Assembly (NCBI RefSeq): GCF_035989285.1
Contig: NZ_CP108513.1
Span: 1,364,001 to 1,428,000, forward strand
Reading direction: 5' to 3'
Length of the DNA stretch: 64,000 bases
From: Streptomyces sp. NBC_01235
Lineage (GTDB): Bacteria; Actinomycetota; Actinomycetes; Streptomycetales; Streptomycetaceae
Every line of letters begins with the position of its first letter. The first letter of the stretch is position 1. Made by a program: the position numbers and the translations under genes. Positions 25,501-64,000 of this stretch are shown here, one piece after another. Under the pieces are notes generated by a model. It was not told where the DNA came from. It saw nothing but the letters and a program-made list of their open reading frames with translations, and did not search any database.

Positions 25501-28500
25501 CGCCGGCTTCGAGCGGGAGCAGTCCGGCGGCGCAGGCCGCCGCGATCTCACCGTCGCTCCGGCCGGTCACGGCCGCGGGCTCGATGCCGTACGAGCGCAG
25601 CAGTTCGGTCACCGCGACGGCCACCGCCCAGCCGAGCGGTCCGGCGATCTCCGGCCGGTGCCGCCAGTCGGGGGCGGTGCGTCCCGCGAGGACGTCGGCG
25701 GGGGTCCAGTCGACCAGCCCGGACAGGGCGCGTCCGCAGGCTTCCAGTGCTTCGGCGAACACGGGGGCGGAGTCGGCCAGCGGTGCGGCGCTCGCCGTCC
25801 ACCGGGCGTCGGCGGCCGGGAAGGCGAGGACGAGGGCGGGCTGTGCGGAGCCGGCCGGGGCGGTGCCGCTGACGACCGGGGCGTCGGGCTCGGTCCCGTC
25901 CGCCAGGGCCTTCAGGGTGCGCAGCGCCGTGTCGTGGTCGGGGACGGTGAGCACCGCGCGGTGTTCCAGGGCGGAGCGGGTGGTGGCGAGCGACAGGGCC
26001 ACGTCCGCCAGCCTCGTCGCCGGTTCGTCCGTCAGGAACGCGTGCAGGCGGGCCGCCTGGCCGCGCAGTGCCTCGGCGCCGCGCGCGGAGAGCGGCAGCG
26101 GCAGCGGCAGCGGCAGCGGCATGCCGCCGGGCGGCTTCGGAGCCCCGGTCCGGGCGTCGTCGGCGGTCCGGGCATCGACAGGGGTGTCGGTACCGCCGAT
26201 GGCGTCTTCCCCGTCCCGGGGCGGCTCTTCGATGATCACGTGGGCATTGGTGCCGCTGATGCCGAAGGAGGACACGCCGGCCCGGCGCGGGCGGTCGCCG
26301 GGCGGCCAGGCCACGTCCTCGCGCAGCAGCTCCACCACGCCCGCGGACCAGTCGACGTGCGGGGAGGGCGGGTCGGTGTGCGGGGTGCGGGGCAGGACGC
26401 CGTACCGCATCGCCATGATCATCTTGATGACCCCGCCGGCGCCGGAGGCCGCCTGGGTGTGACCGATGTTGGCCTTCATCGAGCCCAGCCACAGCGGCCG
26501 CTCACGGTCCTGCCCGTAGGTGGCGAGGACCGCCTGCGCCTCGATCGGGTCGCCGAGCGGGGTGCCCGTGCCATGGGCCTCGACGGCGTCCACGTCGGCG
26601 GTGGCGAGTCCGGCGGAGCGCAGCACCTGGCGGATCAGACGCTGTTGGGCGGGTCCGCTGGGGGCGGTCAGTCCGTTGGAGGCACCGTCCTGGTTGATGC
26701 CGCTGCCGGCGATCCGGGCGAGGACGGTGTGGCCGCGCCGCCGGGCGTCGGAGAGCCGCTCCAGGAGCAGCAGGCCGACGCCCTCGGCCCAGTTGGTGCC
26801 GTCGGCGCCGGCCGAGAACGGCTTGCACCGGCCGTCGGCGGCCAGGGTGCGCTCCCGGCTGAAGGCCAGGTAGGGGTCCGGCTGCGACATGACCGCCACA
26901 CCGCCGGCGAGCGCCAGGTCGCACTCCCCGGCGCGCAGGGCCTGCGCCGCCAGGTGCAGGGCGACCAGGGAGGACGAGCAGGCGGTGTCCACCGCCACCG
27001 AGGGACCTTCGAGACCGAAGGCGTACGACACCCGGCCCGCGGCCACGTTGCCGGCCGTCCCCATCTGCATCCCGGACGCGTAGTCGTGATAGGTCACGCC
27101 CGCGAACACGCCGGTGCGGCTGCCCTTGAGGGAGGTGGGGGCGATCCCGGCCCGTTCGAACACCTCCCAGGAGGTCTCCAGCAGCAGTCTCTGCTGCGGG
27201 TCCATGGTGAGCGCCTCGCGGGGCGAGATACCGAAGAGCTCGGCGTCGAACTCGCCCGAGTCGTAGAGGAATCCGGCTTCGCGGACATAGGTGGTGCCGG
27301 GACGGTCGGAGTCCGGGTCGTACAGCGCGTCGAGGTCCCAGCCGCGGTCGGCGGGAAACGGGCCCAGTCCCTCGGCTCCCGCGGCGACCAGGCGCCACAG
27401 CGCCTCGGGCGAGTCGGCCCCGCCGGGGAAACGGCAGCCCATGCCGACGATCACCACGGGGTCGTCGTCGGGCCCGGCGGTGTCGAGGCGGGCGGGGGCG
27501 TCCTCGTCCTCGGTCTGCTCCCCGTCCAGGCCCAGTTCCGTGGCCAGGTGCCGGATCAGGGCGCCGCAGGTGGGGTGGTCGTAGACGAGGGTGGCGGGCA
27601 GGCGCAGTCCGGTCTCCTGCCCGAGCCGGTTGCGCAGGTTCACGGCGGCGAGCGAGTCGAAGCCCAGTTCCTTGAACGGTTTGTCGGAGCCCACGAGGTC
27701 GGCGCTGTCGTAACCGAGGATCGCGGCGACCTGGCCGGTGACGAGCTCGGCCACCGCGCGGTGCCGCCGGGCCCGGGGCAGGGAGACGAGCCGCCGGGCG
27801 AATCCGCCGCCCTCGCCGGTCGCGCCCGCCGCGCCGCGCCGGACGGTGACGCGCAGCAGTCCGCGCAGCAGCGGGGGCAGTTCACCGGCTTCGGCGCGCG
27901 AGCGCAGGGCGCGCTGGTCGAGACGCATCGCGAGCAGCAGCGCCCGGTCGGCGGCGGTGCCGGCGTCGAACAGGGACAGGCCCCGCTCCGCGGAGAGGGG
28001 GATGACGCCCTGGGCGGCCGTTCTGGCCGTGTGGGCGGGGTCCAGGGCGGCTGTCATGCCGCCGAACCGCTCCCACGGCCCCCACGCGAGTGAGGTCGTG
28101 GGCAGTCCTGCCGCGCGGCGGTGCTGGGCGAGGGCGTCGAGGAAGGTGTTGGCGGCCGCGTAGGTGGCCTGGCCTGGATTGCCGAGCAGGCCGGCCGCCG
28201 ACGAGAACACCACGAAGGCGGAGAGGTTCTGCTGCCGGGTCAGCTCGTGCAGGTGGGCGGCGGCGGTGGCCTTGGCGTCGAAGACGGTGGCCAGGCGCTC
28301 CGGCGTGAGCGAGGTGAGCAGGCCGTCGTCGAGCACACCGGCGGTGTGCACCACCGCGGTGACCGGGTGCTCGACCGGGACGGCGGCGAGGAGGGCGGCC
28401 AGCGCCGCGCGGTCGGAGACGTCGCACGCCTCGACCGTCACCTCGGCGCCGAGCTCGGTCAGTGCGTCGCGCAGCCCGGCCGCGCCCGCGGCCCGGGGCC

Positions 28501-31500
28501 CGGACCGGCTGACCAGCAGCAGCCGCCGTACGCCGTGTTCGGCCACCAGATGCCGGGCGGTCAGGGCGCCCAGCCCGCCGGTGCCGCCGGTGATCAGCAC
28601 GGTCCCTTCGGGTCCGAACGCCGGCGGCGTTCCTTCGGCGGGACGCGGCGCGCGGACGGCCCTGGGCGTCAGCAACGCATCGCCGCGGACGGCGAGTTGG
28701 GGCTCCTCGCCCTGGAGGGCGGACAGGGGCGGGGAGTGGGGCGTGTCACGGTCGACGAGCAGGAAGCGGCCGGGGTGCTCCGACTGGGCCGTGCGCACGA
28801 GCCCCCAGACGGGGGCGTGGACGAGGTCGGGTACACGGTCCTCGGGTGCGGCCGCCACGGCGTGGCAGGTGAGCACCACCAGCCGGGAGCCGTCGAGCCG
28901 CTCGTCGGCCAGCCACTGCTGGAGGGCGGCCAGGACGGCCGCGGTGGCGTCCTGGGCCGCGGCGGCGAGGCCCGGACCGTCGTCGGGGTGGCCGGCGGAG
29001 GCGACCGGCAGCAGCACGGTCGTGGGCGCCGGCGTGCCCTCGTCCAGGGCGGCCCGCAGCGCGGCGAGGTCGTGGTGGACGCGGACGGGGACACCCCGCT
29101 CGGCGAGGCGGGCGGCAAGGGCCGCGCCCTCCGGGGCGAGCACCGCCCACTCGCCGCCCTCGCCCACCGCGAGCCCCGGGTCGGCGGCCTGACCGGCCAC
29201 CGGCGCCCACTCCAGCACGTACAGTCCGTCGGCCCGCCGATCGGCGGCCGGCGCGGAGTCGGCGGAGAAGGTCAGGGAGACGGAGTCGACGGTGGCCAGC
29301 GGCAGCCCGTGGGTGTCCGCCAGGGCGAGCGAGACGCGGTCGGTGCCCGCGCCCGTGACGCGCAGCCGGGCGGCGCCCGCTCCGGTCGCGTGCACGGTCA
29401 CGCCGTGCCAGCCCCGCGGCAGTACGACGCGGCCCTCGCCCGCCTCGGGCGCGGCCCACAGGACGGTCTGCAGCGCGGCGTCGAGCAGCACGGGATGCAG
29501 GCCGAAGGCGGCGGCACTTCCCTCGCGCGGCCCCTCCGGGACGGCGAGCTCGGCGAAGAGGTCACCGCCGCGGCGCCACAGGGCGCGTACCGCGCGGAAG
29601 GCCGGGCCGCGTGAGTGGCCGCGCAGGGCCAGCAGGTCGTACAGGTCGTCCACGTCGACGGGTTCGGCCTGCTCGGGTGGCCAGACGTCGGTCTCCGGCG
29701 GGTCCGAGGCGGGCTGGGCGGTGGTGGTGGAGAGGATGCCCTCGGCATGGCAGCGCCATGGCTGGTCGCCGTCCTCGTCGTCCGGGCGGGAGTGGACCGT
29801 CACCGTGCGCCGTCCCGTGTCGTCCGCGGCTCCGACCAGGATCTGCATCCGCACCCCGCCCTGTGGGGGCAGCGGGAGCGGCTCACGGAGGGTCAGCGTC
29901 TCCAGGGCGGTACAGCCGGCCTCGTCACCCGCCCGCACGGCCAGTTCGACGAGGACGGACTCGGGCAGCAGCGCGATGCCCGCCACCTCCCGGTCGGCGA
30001 GCCAGGAGTGCGAGCGCACGGACAGCCGGCCGGTGAGGAGCACGCCACCGGCGTCGGCGAGTTCGACGGTGGCGCCGAGCAGCGGGTGCCGCGCGGCCCC
30101 GAGGCCGGCGGCACGGATCCCGGCGGCGCCGGACGCCGTGCCGGGCAGCCAGGCGCGACGCCGCTGGAAGGCGTAGGTGGGCAGCGCTTCCGGCGGTGGG
30201 GCGGGGGTGTCCGGGTCCGTGCCCCTGCCCTTGCCCGTACCCGTGCCTGTGAGGAGGCCGGTCCAGTCGACGTCGGCGCCACGGGTGTGCAGGGCGGCGA
30301 GGGCGGTCTCGAAGGCACGAGGTCCGGGCTGGTCCTTGTGCAGGGCCGGAACGGCGAGCACCTCGTCCTGGGCCGGCAGGCTCTGCGCCGCGAGGGCGGA
30401 CAGGGTGCCGTCGGGGCCGAGTTCCAGACAGCGGGTGACGCCGAGGCCGGCCAGGGTACGGACGCCGTCGGAGAAGCGGACCGCGTGCCGGACGTGCCGC
30501 ACCCAGTAGTCGGGGGTGGCCAGGTCGTCGGGGTCGGCCGGGCGGCCGGTGAGGTCGGACACGATGGTCAGGCGCGGCGGGTGGAACTCCAACGACTCGG
30601 CGATCCGCCGGAAGTCGCGCAGCATCGGTTCCATCAGGGGCGAGTGGAAGGCGTGGCTCACCCGGAGGGCGGTGGCACGGTGGCCGTTCGCCCTGGCCTG
30701 TTCCGCGATCTCCTCGACGTCGGCGGCGACGCCGGCGATCACCGTGGCGCGGGGCGCGTTGACGGCGGCGACACCGACCCGGTCGGTGCGCCCCTCCAGC
30801 AGGGGCAGCACCTCGGCCTCGGGGAGCTGGAGGGAGAGCATGGCGCCGCCCTCGGGGAGCGCCTGCATCAGCCGGCCGCGGGCCACCACCAGCCGGCAGG
30901 CGTCGGCGAGGGACCAGACCCCCGCCACATACGCTGCCGCCAACTCGCCGATGGAGTGCCCGAGGAGTACGTCGGGACGTACGCCGAAGGACTCGGCGAG
31001 CCGGAACAGGGCGACTTCCAGGGCGAACAGCGCGGGCTGCGCGTACCCGGTGCGGTTCAGCAGGTCGGCGTCCGTGCCGAACACCACGTCCTGCAAGGGG
31101 CGTTCGAGGGTGGTGTCGACCTGGGCGCACACCTCGTCGAAGGCGTCCGCGAACACCTCGTACGTCTCGTGCAGTTCCCGTCCCATGCCGAGGCGCTGGG
31201 AGCCCTGCCCGGCGAAGAGGAAAGCGGTCCGGCCGCTTCCCGAGGCCGAGCCGGTGACCAGGCCGGGCCGGGCGTGGCCGGCGGCCAGGGCGTCCAGGCC
31301 GCGCAACAGTTCGTCGCGGTCGGTGCCGAGCACCACGGCGCGTTCCTCGAACACGGACCGGGTGGTCAGCAGCGCGGCGGCGGTGCGCGCCGGGTCCGTC
31401 GCCGGGCGGACACGTACGAAGTCGGCGAGCCGCCGGGCCTGGTCGCGCAGGGCGGCGAGGGTACGGCCGGTGACCCTCCAGGGCACCGCCCCGGACGGCA

Positions 31501-32935
31501 GGCGCAGGGCCTGCGGCACGGGACCGTGCGTGCCGGGGTCTGCGCCGGGCTCGTCCGGGGCCTGTTCCAGCACGACGTGGGCATTGGTGCCGGAGACGCC
31601 GAAGGCGGACACCCCCGCCCGGCGCGGACGGTCCGCCGGCTGCGGCCAGTCGGTGTTCTCCTGGACCAGCCCGACGGCACCGGCCGTCCAGTCCACGCGG
31701 GTGGTGGGCTCGCCGGCGTGCAGGGTGCGCGGGAGCAGGCCGTGGTGCATCGCCAGCACCATCTTGATCACACCCGCCACCCCGGCAGCGGCCTGGGTGT
31801 GCCCGATGTTCGACTTCACCGACCCCAGCCACAAAGGCCGTTCACGGTCCTGGCCGTACGTCGCGATCAACGCCTGCGCCTCGATCGGATCACCCAGCGC
31901 CGTACCCGTGCCATGCGCCTCCACCGCGTCGACATCGGCCGGCGCAAGTCCACCGGCCGCCAACGCGGCCCGGATCACCCGCTGCTGGGAAGGACCGTTC
32001 GGAGCCGTCAGACCATTCGACGCACCGTCCTGGTTGACCGCGCTCCCCCGCACCACCGCCAGCACCCGATGACCATGACGCCGCGCATCCGACAGCCGCT
32101 CCACCACCAGCACACCGACACCCTCACCCCACCCCGTACCGTCCGCACCCTCCGCGAACGCCTTGCACCGGCCGTCCACCGCAAGCCCCCGCTGCCGCGA
32201 GAACTCCACGAACGCCCCCGGCGTCGACATCACCGTCACCCCACCCGCCAGCGCCAGATCACACTCACCACCCCGCAGCGCCTGCACCGCCAGATGCAAG
32301 GCGACCAGGGAGGACGAGCAGGCGGTGTCCACCGTCACCGCGGGGCCTTCCAGCCCCAGCACGTACGACACCCGCCCCGACAGCACCGACGCGGTGATGC
32401 CGGTGGTCAGATGGCCGTCGGACTCCTCGGGCCGGTCGAGCATGAGCGCGAGGTAGTCCTGGCCGTTGGTACCGGTGAACACGCCGGTACGGCTGCCGCG
32501 CAGCGCGCCCGGGTCGATGCCCGCACGTTCCAGTGCCGCCCAGGACGTCTCCAGCAGCAGCCGCTGCTGGGGGTCCATGGTCGTGGCCTCTCGGGGCGAT
32601 ATGTCGAAGAACGTGGAGTCGAACAGTGGTGCGTCGTAGAGGAACGCTCCCTGGCGGGCGTACGTGGTGCCGACGCCGCCCGCCGCGTCGAAGACGCCGT
32701 CGAGGTCCCAGCCGCGGTCGGCGGGGAAGTCGGCGACGGTGTCCCGGCCCTCGGTGAGCAGCCGCCAGAACTCCTCGGGCGTGTCCGCACCGCCGGGAAA
32801 GCGGCAGCCCAGACCGACGATCGCGACGGGCTCCTGGCGACTCGTCTCGACGTCATGAAGACGCTTGCGGGTCTGGCGGAGGTCCGCCGTCACCCTTTTC
32901 AGGTAGTCCCGCAGCTTCTCTTCATTGCTCGCCAT
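22526..32935 (-). CDS. terminal modular type I PKS, two modules, no TE
   Basis: A 3469-residue PKS. Domain order: N-terminal coiled-coil docking segment (1-33, [12 protein letters not shown] start); KS (34-458); AT (569-869); DH (949-1223); KR (1444-1640); ACP (1726-1803); KS (1826-2246); remnant AT (2359-2626); remnant DH (2648-2910); remnant KR (3112-3306); ACP-like (3392-3466). It ends a few residues after the last ACP, with no C-terminal docking helix and no thioesterase, reductase or condensation domain. This makes it the end of the line, but without a built-in release step. It starts 57 bp after the previous PKS stop, with GAGGAAG as ribosome binding site. The first module should add a malonyl unit and reduce it to a hydroxyl; the second appears unable to complete an extension. 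Confidence 0.93.
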   Translation of the reverse strand: MASNEEKLRDYLKRVTADLRQTRKRLHDVETSRQEPVAIVGLGCRFPGGADTPEEFWRLLTEGRDTVADFPADRGWDLDGVFDAAGGVGTTYARQGAFLYDAPLFDSTFFDISPREATTMDPQQRLLLETSWAALERAGIDPGALRGSRTGVFTGTNGQDYLALMLDRPEESDGHLTTGITASVLSGRVSYVLGLEGPAVTVDTACSSSLVALHLAVQALRGGECDLALAGGVTVMSTPGAFVEFSRQRGLAVDGRCKAFAEGADGTGWGEGVGVLVVERLSDARRHGHRVLAVVRGSAVNQDGASNGLTAPNGPSQQRVIRAALAAGGLAPADVDAVEAHGTGTALGDPIEAQALIATYGQDRERPLWLGSVKSNIGHTQAAAGVAGVIKMVLAMHHGLLPRTLHAGEPTTRVDWTAGAVGLVQENTDWPQPADRPRRAGVSAFGVSGTNAHVVLEQAPDEPGADPGTHGPVPQALRLPSGAVPWRVTGRTLAALRDQARRLADFVRVRPATDPARTAAALLTTRSVFEERAVVLGTDRDELLRGLDALAAGHARPGLVTGSASGSGRTAFLFAGQGSQRLGMGRELHETYEVFADAFDEVCAQVDTTLERPLQDVVFGTDADLLNRTGYAQPALFALEVALFRLAESFGVRPDVLLGHSIGELAAAYVAGVWSLADACRLVVARGRLMQALPEGGAMLSLQLPEAEVLPLLEGRTDRVGVAAVNAPRATVIAGVAADVEEIAEQARANGHRATALRVSHAFHSPLMEPMLRDFRRIAESLEFHPPRLTIVSDLTGRPADPDDLATPDYWVRHVRHAVRFSDGVRTLAGLGVTRCLELGPDGTLSALAAQSLPAQDEVLAVPALHKDQPGPRAFETALAALHTRGADVDWTGLLTGTGTGKGRGTDPDTPAPPPEALPTYAFQRRRAWLPGTASGAAGIRAAGLGAARHPLLGATVELADAGGVLLTGRLSVRSHSWLADREVAGIALLPESVLVELAVRAGDEAGCTALETLTLREPLPLPPQGGVRMQILVGAADDTGRRTVTVHSRPDDEDGDQPWRCHAEGILSTTTAQPASDPPETDVWPPEQAEPVDVDDLYDLLALRGHSRGPAFRAVRALWRRGGDLFAELAVPEGPREGSAAAFGLHPVLLDAALQTVLWAAPEAGEGRVVLPRGWHGVTVHATGAGAARLRVTGAGTDRVSLALADTHGLPLATVDSVSLTFSADSAPAADRRADGLYVLEWAPVAGQAADPGLAVGEGGEWAVLAPEGAALAARLAERGVPVRVHHDLAALRAALDEGTPAPTTVLLPVASAGHPDDGPGLAAAAQDATAAVLAALQQWLADERLDGSRLVVLTCHAVAAAPEDRVPDLVHAPVWGLVRTAQSEHPGRFLLVDRDTPHSPPLSALQGEEPQLAVRGDALLTPRAVRAPRPAEGTPPAFGPEGTVLITGGTGGLGALTARHLVAEHGVRRLLLVSRSGPRAAGAAGLRDALTELGAEVTVEACDVSDRAALAALLAAVPVEHPVTAVVHTAGVLDDGLLTSLTPERLATVFDAKATAAAHLHELTRQQNLSAFVVFSSAAGLLGNPGQATYAAANTFLDALAQHRRAAGLPTTSLAWGPWERFGGMTAALDPAHTARTAAQGVIPLSAERGLSLFDAGTAADRALLLAMRLDQRALRSRAEAGELPPLLRGLLRVTVRRGAAGATGEGGGFARRLVSLPRARRHRAVAELVTGQVAAILGYDSADLVGSDKPFKELGFDSLAAVNLRNRLGQETGLRLPATLVYDHPTCGALIRHLATELGLDGEQTEDEDAPARLDTAGPDDDPVVIVGMGCRFPGGADSPEALWRLVAAGAEGLGPFPADRGWDLDALYDPDSDRPGTTYVREAGFLYDSGEFDAELFGISPREALTMDPQQRLLLETSWEVFERAGIAPTSLKGSRTGVFAGVTYHDYASGMQMGTAGNVAAGRVSYAFGLEGPSVAVDTACSSSLVALHLAAQALRAGECDLALAGGVAVMSQPDPYLAFSRERTLAADGRCKPFSAGADGTNWAEGVGLLLLERLSDARRRGHTVLARIAGSGINQDGASNGLTAPSGPAQQRLIRQVLRSAGLATADVDAVEAHGTGTPLGDPIEAQAVLATYGQDRERPLWLGSMKANIGHTQAASGAGGVIKMIMAMRYGVLPRTPHTDPPSPHVDWSAGVVELLREDVAWPPGDRPRRAGVSSFGISGTNAHVIIEEPPRDGEDAIGGTDTPVDARTADDARTGAPKPPGGMPLPLPLPLPLSARGAEALRGQAARLHAFLTDEPATRLADVALSLATTRSALEHRAVLTVPDHDTALRTLKALADGTEPDAPVVSGTAPAGSAQPALVLAFPAADARWTASAAPLADSAPVFAEALEACGRALSGLVDWTPADVLAGRTAPDWRHRPEIAGPLGWAVAVAVTELLRSYGIEPAAVTGRSDGEIAAACAAGLLPLEAGARLAVHHGRTTDEPAPQVGFTPAGTPFWSAATGGWLDGEETGAAQWAAGLARDPGRPGQALRALLDSGHRTLVVLGEPDGDGHSLPGGAEPDARADLLPLTGPDGLDLVTLLAQLHVRGVDVRWNTVLAPTGARRIPLPTYAFHRRHYWMAAAPHSGADAATTGPADRHPLLDSVVELPEPGGLVLTGTLSRAAQQWPASHAGAAPQAVPGTVLVELALQAGERVGCDHVVELTSEDPLVLPERDEIRLRVTVGDAEPSGERLLRVHSRRAGALPGTPWTRHARAVLCPADGPAAFDLELWPPADAEPADLPVPAGEGLRGLWRHGDDLFAEVALTAEQRPQGAAYCLHPALLDTALRTLTLTGETPGADAPHLPDIWHGVALHAVGASSLRVRLTRTGTDTIAVEAADDTGRPVASVGGIRLGAADPARLTGARTAQHGPLFRLAWPETGCPAPAEKPRWALVGPDPLGARAALMKAGVYTETYDSLTALAKTLDSGAAVPEAVLTGCVPAPGDTTGATAVRDVAGLAGEWLSDDRFADARLVVLTRGSLADDGTRAPDPAVAAVWGLIRSAQSADPDRLVLADLDGKRASWRALPAALALPEPQLALVQGTVRVPRLAAVPAITDGAGLPIDPEGTVLVTGADRPAGAEIARHLADRGDVRRLLLGAPARGDELARLAAELSERGAEVTVTECDPASPGAPAALLAAVPAGHPLTAVVHAAQVPQRRETDGPADADDEPLEAELRAVLHLAELTAPGRSGPAAVPLVLLSSAAGTLGAAGRGDEAAVGAFLDALARRRHAEGLPGLSMAWGPWDGQDRAASAAPAGIGRLTRTACRDLFDAACAAQAPTAVLLRPDTGTLLGRSGDASLPAPLRGLAGPPARRRAGRPGAAGALSMLRRRLAGLADAERDAALLDLVRTDVAAVLDYSSPEAVEDTRAFRDIGLNSLTAFALRNRLRETTGLRLPAALLFEADTPVLLVTRLKEELLRR
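22540..27460 (-). other. degenerate terminal PKS module KS-AT*-DH*-KR*-ACP*
   Basis: Second module of the terminal PKS. KS keeps Cys (VDTACSSSL), AHGTGT and NIGHTQAA, so it could still accept a chain. The AT has no GQGSQ, reads GRSDGE for GHSxGE, lacks the HAFH region and is about 100 residues short. The DH reads HxxxAxxxxP, with DTALR for D-x-A-L-H/Q. In the KR, the cofactor motif is TGADRPAG and the YxxxN active site has become E and G. The ACP has GLNSL where GFDSL is standard; the Ser is kept. All of this is read directly from the sequence. Loss of extension and reduction is inferred. Confidence 0.88.
26091..26120 (-). repeat. five-copy hexamer repeat encoding Pro-Leu dipeptides
   Basis: Five exact copies of AGCGGC on the plus strand, giving alternating Pro-Leu on the coding strand. 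It sits in the KS-to-AT linker of the degenerate module. Slippage expansion in a region under weak selection is the simplest explanation. Confidence 0.8.
27530..32835 (-). other. PKS module KS-AT-DH(inactive)-KR-ACP, malonyl
   Basis: First module of the terminal PKS. KS has [15 protein letters not shown] and [10 protein letters not shown] has GQGSQ, GHSIGE and HAFH (30643-30654), which indicates malonyl-CoA. DH has RxxxGxxxxP where HxxxGxxxxP is needed (Arg codon 29990-29992), although the DAALQ aspartate remains, so dehydration should fail. KR has GGTGGLG, the LDD signature of B-type reduction, and the Ser/Tyr/Asn catalytic residues. ACP has LGFDSL. Predicted outcome: a beta-hydroxyl. Confidence 0.85.
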
Positions 32936-32992
32936 CGTGCTCCACTTCCTCGCGAAAAAGCCGTGAACGGTCCCGTCGCCCGAGCCGGGTGG

Positions 32993-49468
<16,476 letters not shown>

Positions 49469-49544
49469 TCGATGCCACTTCCTAGGAGGAGCCCCGAGGG
49501 GGTCCGGAGACGTCGGGTCCTGAGCGGTCCGGGGTCGGTCGGGG

Positions 49545-64000
<14,456 letters not shown>

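Overview
The window is about 64 kb of very GC-rich DNA with Streptomyces-type features: strong third-position G/C bias, rare TTA codons confined to regulatory and sensor genes, giant modular type I polyketide synthase (PKS) genes, LAL-type LuxR regulators and overlapping ATGA gene junctions. It is most of one flank of a modular type I PKS cluster from a streptomycete or close relative. The cluster runs off the right edge, and I could not match it to a named compound.

Layout. 0.3-1.6 kb (minus): a PucR/CdaR-type regulator. 1.8-5.6 kb (plus): an OmpR-type response regulator, its histidine kinase and a second unpaired kinase. 5.6-6.2 kb: a less GC-rich regulatory region. 6.2-14.4 kb (plus): three consecutive LAL-family genes, of which the middle one has no HTH domain. 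14.5-15.3 kb (minus): a type II thioesterase. 15.6-17.2 kb (plus): a calcineurin-like phosphoesterase overlapping an Sfp-type phosphopantetheinyl transferase. 17.3-19.5 kb (plus): an NDP-hexose 2,3-dehydratase overlapping a short-chain NDP-4-ketohexose reductase. 19.6-21.3 kb (plus): an ABC-2 exporter pair. 21.36 kb: a 13-bp-stem terminator. 21.4-64 kb (minus): a KAS III-like acyltransferase with Ser at the nucleophile position, then, moving upstream, three PKS genes transcribed leftwards.

The visible assembly line, in biosynthetic order, is [ER-KR-ACP, start outside the window] - [KS-AT-DH-ER-KR-ACP] - [KS-AT-DH-ER-KR-ACP] // [KS-AT-DH-ER-KR-ACP] - [KS-AT-DH-KR-ACP] - [KS-AT-KR-ACP] // [KS-AT-DH*-KR-ACP] - [KS-AT*-DH*-KR*-ACP*]. 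The AT motifs point to malonyl-CoA throughout, and every functional KR carries an LDD/VDD (B-type) signature. The inferred chain is a long saturated unbranched stretch, then one double bond and two beta-hydroxyls. Sugar genes suggest a 2,3-dideoxyhexose decoration, but no glycosyltransferase or early sugar gene lies in the window.

The most unusual part is the end of the line. The last module keeps an intact-looking KS, but its AT is shortened and lacks its motifs, its KR has lost the cofactor motif and the catalytic Tyr, its DH is degraded, and its ACP has NSL in place of DSL. There is no TE domain. The next gene downstream is the Ser-type KAS III-like protein, which is a candidate for unconventional chain release or transfer. 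Other features worth attention are TTA (bldA-type) codons in the first LAL gene and in the unpaired kinase, an HTH-less LAL protein, an RAFH variant of the AT specificity motif, an in-frame repetitive ER-KR linker, and near-identical duplicated stretches between modules.
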